NCBI RefSeq assembly: GCF_014202435.1
Contig: NZ_JACHGU010000005.1
Location: forward strand, 62,001 to 126,000
Source: Pseudoxanthomonas broegbernensis
GTDB taxonomy: Bacteria; Pseudomonadota; Gammaproteobacteria; Xanthomonadales; Xanthomonadaceae
Direction of reading: 5' to 3'
DNA length: 64,000 bases
Within the stretch, counting starts at the first letter, position 1. The number at the start of each line of letters is the position of its first letter. The notes beneath the pieces are model-generated. The model saw only the letters and a program-made list of their open reading frames with translations. It was not told where the DNA came from and did not search any database. The translations under genes were made by a program, and so were the position numbers. This document shows, one piece after another, positions 45,079-57,648 of the stretch.

Positions 45079-45675
45079 CTACTCGTCCATCCAGCGCAGC
45101 AGGCAATCCAGGCGCCGGTGCGGGTCGTCCTCCTGCAGCAGCGCCAGGCGCTGGGCATCGCTCAGCGGCAGCAGCTCGGCCAGGCGCCAGCCCACCCATT
45201 CGGCCTCCTCGAGGCGGCGCAGGTTGGCGCTGGCGTACTCGCCGCCCACCTTCTCCAGCAGTTCGCCCAGCAGCGTGCCCATCACCGCGTGCTCCGGGCG
45301 CAGCCGCGGCGCAGGGGCGGCGGCGGCATCGCACCAGTGCACGCTGCCCACCAGCAGGCCGTTGTCGCGGACCTGGACGCCGGCGACGCGGAAGCGGCGC
45401 CCGCCACGCACGCGCAGGGCGAGCAACCCGCCGCGGTCGCTGCCGAAATCCTCGATCAGCGCCTCCACGCCGAACGCCGCCGGGGTGGCCGGCGCCCCGG
45501 TCTCCTCGCCTTGCAGGATCAGGCAGATGCCGAAGCCGCCGCCGCCGCGGCCGCATTCGGACACCAGGTCCAGGTAGCGCGGCTCGAACACCCGCAGCCC
45601 CAGCGGCGCACCGGGCAGCAACACCGTGTGCAGCGGGAACAGGGGCAGCGGAACGGCGGCGGCGGTCACGGGCAT
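45079..45675 (-). CDS. LON substrate-binding domain protein
   Basis: A 198-residue protein consisting of the N-terminal domain of Lon protease only: LPLFPLHTVLLPGAPLGLRV, FEPRYLDLVSEC, GFGICLIL and GGRRFRVAGV. No ATPase or protease domain is present. Such stand-alone LON domain proteins are common; their role is not defined. Confidence 0.85.
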   Translation of the reverse strand: MPVTAAAVPLPLFPLHTVLLPGAPLGLRVFEPRYLDLVSECGRGGGGFGICLILQGEETGAPATPAAFGVEALIEDFGSDRGGLLALRVRGGRRFRVAGVQVRDNGLLVGSVHWCDAAAAPAPRLRPEHAVMGTLLGELLEKVGGEYASANLRRLEEAEWVGWRLAELLPLSDAQRLALLQEDDPHRRLDCLLRWMDE

Positions 45676-45780
45676 CCGGGCGGGAACGGGACTGTCGGTT
45701 CGATGCGGTGGGTACAGGGCATCGGCAGGTTAACTCCGCCGGCGCACGGATGCGTCAAACGCACGCCCGGAAGGCCGGCA

Positions 45781-47178
45781 TCAGCGCGCGAGCATCGCCA
45801 CGAAGCGCCGCGGCGCGCCGTCGAAGCCGCCATTGGACATGAACACCACGTGGTCCCCGGGCCGCACCGTTTCGCGCAAGGCGGCCAGCAGCGCATCGGT
45901 GTCGGCGGCGGTCGTCGCCTGGCCGCGCACCGCCGCGACCACGCGGCCGGCGTCCCAGGCCAGTTCCGGGCGATGCAGGAACACCACCGCGTCGGCCAGG
46001 TCCAGCGACGGCGCCAGCGCGTCGGCGTGCGCGCCCAGGCGCATCGAATTGCTGCGCGGCTCCATCGCCACCACGATCCGCGCATCGCCCACCTTCGCAC
46101 GCAGGCCCTCCAGGGTGGTGCGGATGGCGGTGGGGTGGTGGGCGAAGTCGTCGTACACGGTGATCCCGTCGCGGCTGCCCAGCACTTCCAGCCGGCGCTT
46201 GACGCTGCGGAAGCTGGCCAGCGCCGCGATCACCTGCGTCGGCGGCACGCCCACCGCGTGCGCGGCCGCCAGCGCGGCCAGCGCGTTCATCACGTTGTGG
46301 CGGCCGAGCAGGGGCCAGCGCAAAGTGCCCACCTCGGCGCCCCGGTGCAGGACCACGAAGGCACTGCCGTCGGCCTCGACCAGGCGCGCGCTCCAGTCGA
46401 AGCCGGCGCCGCCATCGGCGCGCGCGACCGCCACCGCACCCTCGTCCATGCCGAAGGTTTCCACCGGCGTCCAGCGGCCCATCGCCAGCACCTGCGCCAG
46501 GTGTGCGTCCTCGCCATTGACCAGCAGCCGCCCGGCGTGCGGCACGGTGCGCACCAGGTGGTGGAACTGGCGCTGGATCGCGGCCAGGTCCGGGAAGATG
46601 TCGGCGTGGTCGTACTCGAGGTTGTTGAGGATCGCCACCTTCGGCCGGTAGTGGACGAACTTGCTGCGCTTGTCGAAGAAGGCGGTGTCGTACTCGTCGG
46701 CCTCGACCACGAATTCCGCACCGCCGCCGCGCCGCGCCGAGACGCCGAAATCCTCGGCCACGCCGCCGATGAGGAAGCCCGGGTCGCGCCCGGCCGCCTG
46801 CAGCAGGTAGGCGAGGAGGGTGGCGGTGGTGGTCTTGCCGTGGGTGCCGGCCACCGCCAGGGTGGTGCGCCCGGGCAGCACGCGTTCGGCCAGCCACTGC
46901 GCCCCGGAGGTGTAGCGGCGGCCATCGTCCAGCACCTGCTCCACGGCGGGGTTGCCGCGCGAGAGCGCGTTGCCGATCACGACCTCGTCCGCTTCTGCGC
47001 AGATGTGCTCGGGCCGGTAGCCCTGCTTCAGGGCGATGCCCAGGGTTTCCAGTTGGGTGGACATGGGCGGGTAGACCGCCTGGTCGCTGCCTTCGACGGT
47101 GTAGCCCAGCTCGCGCGCCAGCGCGGCCACGCCGCCCATGAAGGTGCCGGCGATGCCGAGGATATGGATGGTGCTCAT
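45781..47178 (-). CDS. mpl: UDP-N-acetylmuramate:L-alanyl-gamma-D-glutamyl-meso-diaminopimelate ligase
   Basis: A 465-residue Mur ligase that reattaches recycled murein tripeptide to UDP-MurNAc. It starts IHILGIAGTFMGGVAALARE (Mpl-type GIAGTFMGG), then SDQAVYPPMS, the ATP loop GTHGKTTTAT near residue 111, EADEYDTAFFDKRSKFVHY, NNLEYDHADIF, and DDFAHHPTAI. The start at 47178 is the family start; an upstream ATG at 47301 is unlikely. Confidence 0.95.
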   Translation of the reverse strand: MSTIHILGIAGTFMGGVAALARELGYTVEGSDQAVYPPMSTQLETLGIALKQGYRPEHICAEADEVVIGNALSRGNPAVEQVLDDGRRYTSGAQWLAERVLPGRTTLAVAGTHGKTTTATLLAYLLQAAGRDPGFLIGGVAEDFGVSARRGGGAEFVVEADEYDTAFFDKRSKFVHYRPKVAILNNLEYDHADIFPDLAAIQRQFHHLVRTVPHAGRLLVNGEDAHLAQVLAMGRWTPVETFGMDEGAVAVARADGGAGFDWSARLVEADGSAFVVLHRGAEVGTLRWPLLGRHNVMNALAALAAAHAVGVPPTQVIAALASFRSVKRRLEVLGSRDGITVYDDFAHHPTAIRTTLEGLRAKVGDARIVVAMEPRSNSMRLGAHADALAPSLDLADAVVFLHRPELAWDAGRVVAAVRGQATTAADTDALLAALRETVRPGDHVVFMSNGGFDGAPRRFVAMLAR

Positions 47179-47413
47179 GGGCACGATTGTCGCCGAAGCG
47201 GATCGGATTGGGGGGCCAAAGCGCCGGCTTCGGAGAGCCGCCACTCCACGGTTCGGCCGGGAAAGCGGAAGCGCGGGCTTCGGAGGGAGCCGTCGTTCCA
47301 TGGGCGTCGAGTACGCCTCTTCTCATCGCCTTCCGAAAACCGCGGGCTTCCTCCGGCGCCGCTGCAACCCAAAGCTCCCGTCCTGGCGTTGCCGTCGCCT
47401 TGCCCGTCGCCCA

Positions 47414-47451
47414 AGAAAAAGCGCGCGCCGCCACCGGGGACGACGCGCGCC
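47414..47451 (-). terminator. Terminator after adk
   Basis: On the minus strand GCGCGCGTCGTC and GGCGGCGCGCGC form a 12-bp stem with G-U pairs around CCCGGT, followed by TTTTTC. It lies 23 bases beyond the adk stop. Confidence 0.75.
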
Positions 47452-47473
47452 TGGGTTCGATCGGGCTGCGGCC

Positions 47474-48040
47474 TCAGCCCTTCTTCAGCGCCGCCAGTAC
47501 GCGGGCGGTGATCTCGTCCATGCTGCCGACCCCGTCGATGCGGGCCAGCGTGCCGCGGTTCTCGTAGAAGCCGATCACCGGCGCGGTGGAGTCGTTGTAG
47601 ACCTGCAGGCGCTTGCGCACCGCCTCGGGATTGTCGTCGGCGCGGCCTTCGGCCTGGGCACGGCCGGCGATGCGCTCGACCAGCAGGTCGGTGGCCACGT
47701 CCAGTTGCACCACCCCGTCCAGCGGCTGCCCGATCTTGGCCAGCAGGCCGTCCAGCGCGCCGGCCTGGGCCAGGTTGCGCGGGTAGCCGTCGAGGATGAA
47801 GCCCTTGCCCGCGTCGTCGCGGCCCAGGCGCGATTCCAGCATGCCCAGCAGGATGTCGTCGGAGACCAGGTCGCCGCGCGCCATGACCTCCTTGGCCTGC
47901 ACACCCAGCGGCGTGCCCGCGGCCACCTCGGCGCGCAACAGGTCGCCGGTGGAAATGTGCGGCACGCCCAGCGTGTCCTTCAGGCGCGCGGCCTGCGTCC
48001 CTTTGCCCGAGCCGGGCGGGCCCAGTAGTACCAGTCGCAT
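47474..48040 (-). CDS. adk: Adenylate kinase, short form
   Basis: A 188-residue nucleoside monophosphate kinase (AMP + ATP to 2 ADP). P-loop GPPGSGKGTQ at residues 7-16, STGDLLRAEV, DLVSDDILLGML, GFILDGYPRN and the short LID-free region RIAGRAQAEGRADDN. Lack of the long LID insert is normal for Xanthomonadaceae. The start MRLVLL at 48040 was chosen over an in-frame ATG at 48094. Confidence 0.95.
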   Translation of the reverse strand: MRLVLLGPPGSGKGTQAARLKDTLGVPHISTGDLLRAEVAAGTPLGVQAKEVMARGDLVSDDILLGMLESRLGRDDAGKGFILDGYPRNLAQAGALDGLLAKIGQPLDGVVQLDVATDLLVERIAGRAQAEGRADDNPEAVRKRLQVYNDSTAPVIGFYENRGTLARIDGVGSMDEITARVLAALKKG

Positions 48041-48186
48041 CGATTGCTCCCTGGAAGAAATGCCCCACGGCGGCATGGGCGCTAGACTTCTCATCCTAGC
48101 GCCGCGTTGCGCCGCACCATGGCCCGCAGCTTACCGCATCGGGCCACGCCGCCCAAAAGTGTTTCCCCTTCCCCCAGGAGCCCCTC

Positions 48187-49443
48187 ATGGCCAACGGCAC
48201 CCTGCTCTATGCCCAGTCCGGCGGCGTCACCGCCGTCATCAACGCCACTGCCAGCGGTGTCATCGCCCATGCGCGCTCGCGCAAGGTCAATGTGCTGGCC
48301 GCGCGCAACGGCATCCTGGGCGCGCTGCGCGAGGAACTGGTCGACACCACGAAGGAATCGGCGGCGTCCATCGCCGCGCTGGCGCACACGCCGGGCGGGG
48401 CGTTCGGCTCCTGCCGCTACAAGCTCAAGTCGCTGGAGGCCGACCGGGCCAAGTACGAGCGCCTGCTGGAGGTGTTCAAGGCCCACGACGTGCGGTACTT
48501 CCTCTACAACGGCGGCAACGACTCGGCCGACACCGCGTGGAAGGTGTCGCAACTGGCCGCGGAATTCGACTACCCGCTGACCTGCATCGGCGTTCCCAAG
48601 ACCATCGACAACGACCTGGCGGTGACCGACACCTGCCCGGGCTTCGGCTCGGCGGCCAAGTACACCGCCGTATCGGTGCGCGAGGCCGCGCTGGACGTGG
48701 CCGCCATGGCCGAGACCTCGACCCGGGTGTTCGTCTACGAAGCCATGGGCCGCCATGCAGGCTGGCTGGCCGCCGCCGCCGGCCTGGCCGGCGCCACGCC
48801 GGAGGAGGCGCCGCAGGTGATCCTGTTCCCCGAGCGCGCCTACGACGAGGCCGCGTTCCTGGCCCGGGTGCGGAAGGTGGTGGAGAAGGTGGGCTGGTGC
48901 GTGGTGGTGGCCAGCGAGGGCATCCGCGACGCGCAGGGCCGGTTCGTGGCCGACGCCGGCGGCGGCAAGGACGCCTTCGGCCATACCCAGCTCGGCGGCG
49001 TGGCCTCGCACCTGGCCGGCAGGGTCAAGGACGAACTGGGCTACAAGGTGCATTGGACCGTACCCGACTACCTGCAGCGTTCGGCCCGCCACCTGGCCAG
49101 CCGCACCGACTGGGAGCAGGCGCTGGCGGTGGGCAAGGCCGCGGTGGAGTACGCGCTCAAGGGCATGAACGCGGTGATGCCGGCGATCGTGCGCACCTCC
49201 CCCGCGCCGTATCGCTGGAAGATCGAGCCGGTGCCGCTGCACAAGGTGGCCAACCACGAGAAGACGATGCCGGCCGGCTTCATCCGCAAGGACGGCTTCG
49301 GCATCACCGCCAAGGCGCGCGAATACCTGCAGCCGCTGATCCGCGGCGAGGCGCCGCTGCCCTGGGGCCGCGACGGCCTGCCCAGGTACGTGACGTTGAA
49401 GAACGTGGCGGTGAAGAAGAAGCTGCCGGCCTGGAAGGGCTGA
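48187..49443 (+). CDS. Diphosphate-dependent 6-phosphofructokinase
   Basis: A 418-residue phosphofructokinase. The phosphoryl-donor loop reads YNGGNDSADTAWK, with Asp112 in the GGxDS motif where ATP enzymes have Gly, which indicates pyrophosphate as donor. The second motif is GVPKTIDNDL (residues 135-144), with CPGFGSAAKY and EAMGRHAGWL also present. It would catalyse the reversible fructose-6-phosphate step of glycolysis. Start codon context CAGGAGCCCCTC-ATG is good. hppA and ppa, which also use PPi, are encoded a short way downstream. Confidence 0.92.
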   Translation: MANGTLLYAQSGGVTAVINATASGVIAHARSRKVNVLAARNGILGALREELVDTTKESAASIAALAHTPGGAFGSCRYKLKSLEADRAKYERLLEVFKAHDVRYFLYNGGNDSADTAWKVSQLAAEFDYPLTCIGVPKTIDNDLAVTDTCPGFGSAAKYTAVSVREAALDVAAMAETSTRVFVYEAMGRHAGWLAAAAGLAGATPEEAPQVILFPERAYDEAAFLARVRKVVEKVGWCVVVASEGIRDAQGRFVADAGGGKDAFGHTQLGGVASHLAGRVKDELGYKVHWTVPDYLQRSARHLASRTDWEQALAVGKAAVEYALKGMNAVMPAIVRTSPAPYRWKIEPVPLHKVANHEKTMPAGFIRKDGFGITAKAREYLQPLIRGEAPLPWGRDGLPRYVTLKNVAVKKKLPAWKG

Positions 49444-49454
49444 GCCCCTGCCCC

Positions 49455-49553
49455 TATAGGAGCCGGGTACAGCCGGCGGCCGCCTATGCGCGGCAGGCCG
49501 GCCATGGCCGACTCCGGAGGCTGCCGCCGATCGGAGCCGGCTCCTACAAGGCG
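49455..49553. repeat. REP-like elements (copies 9 and 10)
   Basis: TATAGGAGCCGGGTACAGCC (49455-49474) and GATCGGAGCCGGCTCCTACA (49530-49549) lie in the gap between two convergent genes. The second is a fused, palindromic form (GGAGCCGGCTCC). Confidence 0.6.
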
Positions 49554-49579
49554 GCGCAGGGCAAGGCGGTGGCGGGCCC

Positions 49580-50206
49580 CTACGGGGGACAGGCCGGGCC
49601 TTCGGTCGCCAGTTGCGCGCTGAACCGCGGCAACGCCGCGATGTCGCCCGCGGCCGCCTGTTGCCGTGCCTGTTCCAGGTAGATCCGCGCCTGCCCCTGG
49701 CCGTCGCGCGCCGGCGCCGGGCCCGCCGCCGGCTGGCGCCAGACCCGCACCACCGCTTGGCGGGACGGGCAGGCCGCGTCGGGCACGCGGATCACGTCGT
49801 TGAGGACCCATCCGGCCGCGGCCGAGGGCCGTGCCTGCGCCGCGTCGAGGTAGCGGGCGCGCGGCTGGCAGGACACCGCGGCGGGTACCGCCCGCAGGCG
49901 GTAGGGCTGCGCCGCCTGGCCGGTGAATTCGCCTTCCAGGCGGGTGCAGGCTTCGGGAATCTGGCGCAGCGTATGCACCGCGCCCACCGCCTGCGGCGTG
50001 CCGACCGGGCGCTCGCGCTCGGGACGGTCGGGCGGGGCGGGTTGCGCGCGCAGCGGCACGGCGATGGCCACCATCGTCGCCAGCACCACCAGCAGCACGG
50101 CCTGGCGGAAGGCCCGATCCTGGCCGCCGTCGCCGGGCCTGGCCGGCGCGGCGGTCCGGGCGCGGCGCGGCGGCGGATCGGGATTCCGGCGGCGGTTCGC
50201 GGTCAT
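49580..50206 (-). CDS. Hypothetical membrane-anchored or secreted protein
   Basis: A 208-residue protein with a basic, proline-rich start (NRRRNPDPPPRRARTAAP), one hydrophobic segment (AVLLVVLATMVAIAVPL, about residues 35-50) and a periplasmic remainder with three cysteines (ACTRLEGEF, AVSCQPRA, DAACPSRQ). I do not recognise a known family. The reading frame has coding-type composition and no overlap with other genes. The start at 50206 is the first giving the hydrophobic segment near the N-terminus. Confidence 0.6.
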   Translation of the reverse strand: MTANRRRNPDPPPRRARTAAPARPGDGGQDRAFRQAVLLVVLATMVAIAVPLRAQPAPPDRPERERPVGTPQAVGAVHTLRQIPEACTRLEGEFTGQAAQPYRLRAVPAAVSCQPRARYLDAAQARPSAAAGWVLNDVIRVPDAACPSRQAVVRVWRQPAAGPAPARDGQGQARIYLEQARQQAAAGDIAALPRFSAQLATEGPACPP

Positions 50207-50435
50207 CGGCGAGCATTCAATCCAGGGGGTAAAGGCACAGCCTGTCACCGGCAGGATGAACGGCGTGTGGCCTTCAGGCCCGTCCAGCGTTCATACTCGG
50301 CCCGCTCCAGGGATGTTGAACACGATGTAACGCGCCACCGCTTGCGGGTCCGTTCCAGTGCTTCAAGGCTCGCCCGGCGTGGTTCCTCCTGTTCGCCCGT
50401 CCGCTGGGTGGCACTCATCAACCTTGGGAGGGGTC

Positions 50436-52463
<2,028 letters not shown>

Positions 52464-52485
52464 CGGCGCCGACGACCGCAGCACC

Positions 52486-52518
52486 CGAAGCCCCGGCATG
52501 TCCGGGGCTTCGTTTTTG
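52486..52518 (+). terminator. Terminator after hppA
   Basis: CGAAGCCCCGG (52486-52496) pairs with CCGGGGCTTCG (52502-52512) around CATGT, followed by TTTTT. Confidence 0.92.
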
Positions 52519-52640
52519 GCGGCGGGGGGAGGCAGGCATCCCGGCTTCGGGGCGGGATCGCCGCACGTTTGTGCGCCGCAGCACGCATCGGCGTAAAATG
52601 CCCGCCCTACCTTCCTCCCCCGCTTTCCACGGAGCAGCAG

Positions 52641-53174
52641 ATGGGCCTCGACCAGGTCAATTCCGGGCGCAACCCGCCGGACGAAATCAACGTCATCATC
52701 GAGATCCCGAAGGACTCCGAGCCGGTGAAGTACGAGGTGGACAAGGAAAGCGGGGCGATCTTCGTCGACCGCATCCTCTCCACCCCGATGCGCTACCCCT
52801 GCAACTACGGCTACATCCCCAATACCCTGTGCGGCGACGGCGACCCGGCCGACGTGCTGGTGGTGCTGCCGCTGCCGCTGGTTCCCGGCTCGGTCGTGCG
52901 CTGCCGCCCCGTGGGCGTGCTGAAGATGACCGACGAGGCCGGCGGCGACGAGAAGATCCTCGCCGTGCCGGTGTCCGACATCTTCTCCGGCTACGCCCAC
53001 GTGCAGGACATCGACCAGGTCTCGCCGCACTGGCTGGAGCGCATCGGCCACTTCTTCGAGCACTACAAGGACCTGGAGAAGGGCAAGTGGGTCGAGCTCG
53101 ACGGCTGGGGCAACGCCGAGGAAGCCAAGCAGATCCTGCTCCAGTCGATCCAGCGCGCCGCCGCCCAGGCCTGA
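52641..53174 (+). CDS. ppa: Inorganic pyrophosphatase, soluble
   Basis: A 177-residue family I pyrophosphatase. Active-site stretches: INVIIEIPKDSEPVKYEVDK, RYPCNYGYIPNTLCGDGDPAD with VLVVLPLPLVPGSVV, and the C-terminal FFEHYKDLEKGKWVELDGW. It removes PPi in the cytoplasm. It starts 178 bases after hppA, past the terminator, so it has its own promoter. Having a soluble and a membrane PPase next to a PPi-using PFK suggests PPi levels matter to this organism. Confidence 0.94.
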   Translation: MGLDQVNSGRNPPDEINVIIEIPKDSEPVKYEVDKESGAIFVDRILSTPMRYPCNYGYIPNTLCGDGDPADVLVVLPLPLVPGSVVRCRPVGVLKMTDEAGGDEKILAVPVSDIFSGYAHVQDIDQVSPHWLERIGHFFEHYKDLEKGKWVELDGWGNAEEAKQILLQSIQRAAAQA

Positions 53175-53417
53175 AGCACGCCCTGGCGCGTGGCGTGGCG
53201 GTGGCCGGACGATCCGGCCATCGCCCGGGCCGGTTCGCCGGCCCTCCGTGCGCTGGGTCGCCACGCAACCGCGAACTGCCGCACAGTTCCGCCAGCCCGG
53301 CGCGGCCATACTCGTCCACGGGCTCAACTTCCGGCAGAACGGCCCGATACCCGACAGGTGGCGCCTCGCCAGCCCGGTGCGCGCCTCCGTACCACGTTCC
53401 ATCCAGGGAGGTTTTCC

Positions 53418-54527
53418 GTGCGCATTCTGTTCGTCGGCGATGAGGCCGTCTTCCCCGTCGACCTGGTCGACCTGGTATCGGCGATGGGCATGGACTGGGA
53501 AGTGGAGCGCTGCGCGGACGCCGACGCAGCCATGAACCGTACCGCCGCCGCCGCGCTGGACGTGATCCTGGTGGCGCCCGAACTGGGCGATCTGCCGCCG
53601 GCCACCCTGCTCGGCCAGGTCCGTGCACTGCGCCCGGAGACCTCGCGCATCGCCGTGATCGACGGCAACCGCGCCCCGCCGGCGCGGATCATCGGCCTGG
53701 CCCACCGCTTCCTGCCCACGCCGCTGGCGCCGGAAGTGCTGCTGGAGGCCATCGGCAGCCTGGAGGAACTGCGCGAGCTGCTGGACAACGCCGACCTGCG
53801 CACGCGCATCGGCCGGGTCGAGCAACTGCCCTCGCCGCCGCAGTTGTACCTGCAACTGATGAACGCGCTGGAGGCCGACGACAATGCCAGCGCCTCGGAC
53901 ATCGCCGGCCTGGTCGCCGGCGACCCGGCCATCGCCGCCAAGGTGCTGCAGTTGTGCAACTCGGCCTATTTCTCCAGCGGCCGCACCATCACCGACCTGC
54001 GCGCCGCGGTGACCCGCCTGGGCATCGCCACCCTGCGCGACCTGGTCCTGGCCAGCGAGGTGTTCTCGCTGCCCGCCACTCCCGGCGTGGACCGCCTGGC
54101 CCTGCAGCACCGCGCGCTGCTGGCCGCCCGCCTGGCCAAGCGCATGCTGCCCGAGTCCAGCGCCGAACTGGGCGCCACCGCCGCGCTGCTGGCCGACATC
54201 GGCATGCTGCTGCCCGGCGTGCGCGACGAGCGCCAGCCGCTGGCCGAGGGCGACGACCGCCCCGGCCACGCCGAGGCCGGCGCCTACCTGCTGGGCCTGT
54301 GGGGCCTGCCGATGCCGATCATCGAGGCGGTGGCCTTCCACCGCACCCCGGCGCGCTCCAGCACGCGCAGCTTCTGGGTCACCGGCGCGGTGCACGTGGC
54401 CATGGCCATGGCCGCCGGCGAGGCGCCGGACGAAGCCTACCTCGAGCGCACCGGCGTGCTGTCGCGGCTGCCCGAGTGGCGTGATTACGCCGAATCGATC
54501 AACGTCGCGCCCGAGGCCGTCGCCTGA
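53418..54527 (+). CDS. HDOD-domain protein with degenerate receiver-like N-terminus
   Basis: A 369-residue protein. Residues 1-120 look like a receiver domain (MRILFVGDEAVFPVD) but the phospho-acceptor aspartate is missing (VILVAPELGD), so it is probably not phosphorylated. Residues about 130-330 are an HDOD domain (VEQLPSPPQLYLQLMNAL, IAAKVLQLCNSAYFSS, TLRDLVLASEVF). HDOD proteins act in signalling, often with cyclic di-GMP. It starts with GTG behind a clear AGGGAGG; no ATG start fits. Its own target is unknown. Confidence 0.85.
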   Translation: MRILFVGDEAVFPVDLVDLVSAMGMDWEVERCADADAAMNRTAAAALDVILVAPELGDLPPATLLGQVRALRPETSRIAVIDGNRAPPARIIGLAHRFLPTPLAPEVLLEAIGSLEELRELLDNADLRTRIGRVEQLPSPPQLYLQLMNALEADDNASASDIAGLVAGDPAIAAKVLQLCNSAYFSSGRTITDLRAAVTRLGIATLRDLVLASEVFSLPATPGVDRLALQHRALLAARLAKRMLPESSAELGATAALLADIGMLLPGVRDERQPLAEGDDRPGHAEAGAYLLGLWGLPMPIIEAVAFHRTPARSSTRSFWVTGAVHVAMAMAAGEAPDEAYLERTGVLSRLPEWRDYAESINVAPEAVA

Positions 54528-54671
54528 CCGGCGCACGGCCTTTCCCGCGCCACGGCGCCGCCGGCCCGATCAGCCGCGGGACCGCCGGGGCGATCCCCAT
54601 CGGCCCGTGAGCGGGCCCGGCATCCCAGGTACGCGCCGCGCCCGCACCGGCACCCCGGTCGCCCACGCCGC

Positions 54672-55274
54672 TCAGCGTGCGCCGGCGCGGTAGGGATAGC
54701 GGGCGAATATCTCGGCCATGGCCGCGTCGATCCGCGCGCCGCGCTGCTCCGGCGCGACCCGGCCGACCCGGCCCACCGCCACCCCGGTCCACACCAGGCG
54801 CCGGTGGCGGGCATCGACCAGGTCCACATTCAGCGTGCCCTCGGTGTAGCGGCGCACGTCGGTGCGGTCGCGCCAGTACGGCACGGCCAGGTAGCTGCGC
54901 GCGCGGTAGCTGTAGTAGAAGTCGTAATCGACCTCGGGCATGGTCGTCACGTCGGTGCGCTCCTGCAGGTAGGCGTTGAGGTTGACCCACAGGTCGGGCG
55001 AGGCCGTGTCGTAGACGTAGCCGCGCGCCTCCATCTGCGCACGCGCGGCGTCGCGGATGCGGCGGCTGGTCGGCGTGGAATAGCCCTGCGATTCCACCGC
55101 CAACGGCGAATGGAAGGCGAAGCTGCGGTAGCCGCCGAAATCGGCCTCCGGATCGGCCTCGCTGCTGATCCTCGGCCCGCTGGCGCAGGCCGACAGCAGC
55201 AGCGCCACCGCCGCGAGCGCGGCCCACGCGCCCAGCCGGCGCGGCGTTCCGGTACGCAAGGCGATCGGGGCCAT
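54672..55274 (-). CDS. DUF4136 lipoprotein
   Basis: A 200-residue lipoprotein: signal peptide AAVALLLSACAS with lipobox Cys, then the DUF4136 domain (FGGYRSFAFHSP, AQMEARGYVYDT, DLWVNLNAYLQE, GTLNVDLVDARHRRLVWTG). AGGAG lies 7 bases upstream of the ATG at 55274. These proteins are thought to be outer-membrane lipoproteins; the role is unknown. Confidence 0.82.
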   Translation of the reverse strand: MAPIALRTGTPRRLGAWAALAAVALLLSACASGPRISSEADPEADFGGYRSFAFHSPLAVESQGYSTPTSRRIRDAARAQMEARGYVYDTASPDLWVNLNAYLQERTDVTTMPEVDYDFYYSYRARSYLAVPYWRDRTDVRRYTEGTLNVDLVDARHRRLVWTGVAVGRVGRVAPEQRGARIDAAMAEIFARYPYRAGAR

Positions 55275-55353
55275 GGACGTTCTCCTGCGGGATGGGGACG
55301 GCCGGATCATCGCGCCGCCCCCGTGAAACCGTGTGAAAGCGCCCCTGGCCCGA

Positions 55354-57459
<2,106 letters not shown>

Positions 57460-57572
57460 TTAGACAGGCAAACGCGGGGGGATGCCAGCCGCGGCGCACG
57501 AATGCCGGACAGGTCCGGATCGGGAGGCGCCCGGGGCGCGGACGCCGGGACATGCCGGTGCCGGACGGGCCT

Positions 57573-57601
57573 GCATGGCGGTTGGCGGGCGCCCGCCATG
57601 C
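57573..57601 (-). terminator. Possible terminator or hairpin after the chemoreceptor gene
   Basis: GCATGGCG (57573-57580) and CGCCATGC (57594-57601) form a strong hairpin, with an inner palindrome. No T-run follows, so it may only be an RNA structure. It lies in the roughly 190-base stretch between the gene end and the TPP riboswitch, where nothing else is evident. Confidence 0.35.
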
Positions 57602-57648
57602 CCGGCTCCCGCAAAGGCGAGGCGGGCCGCGCCTGCGAACGGCAGAGG

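Noticed and set aside
47179-47413. Short gene or repeat in the adk-mpl gap
   Set aside because: Frames here show no conserved motif or good start. The GGCTTCGGAG repeats are too short and irregular to call.
53203-53219. Hairpin GGCCGGA / TCCGGCC after ppa as a terminator
   Set aside because: It has no T-run and a 3-base loop, so it is weak evidence for termination.
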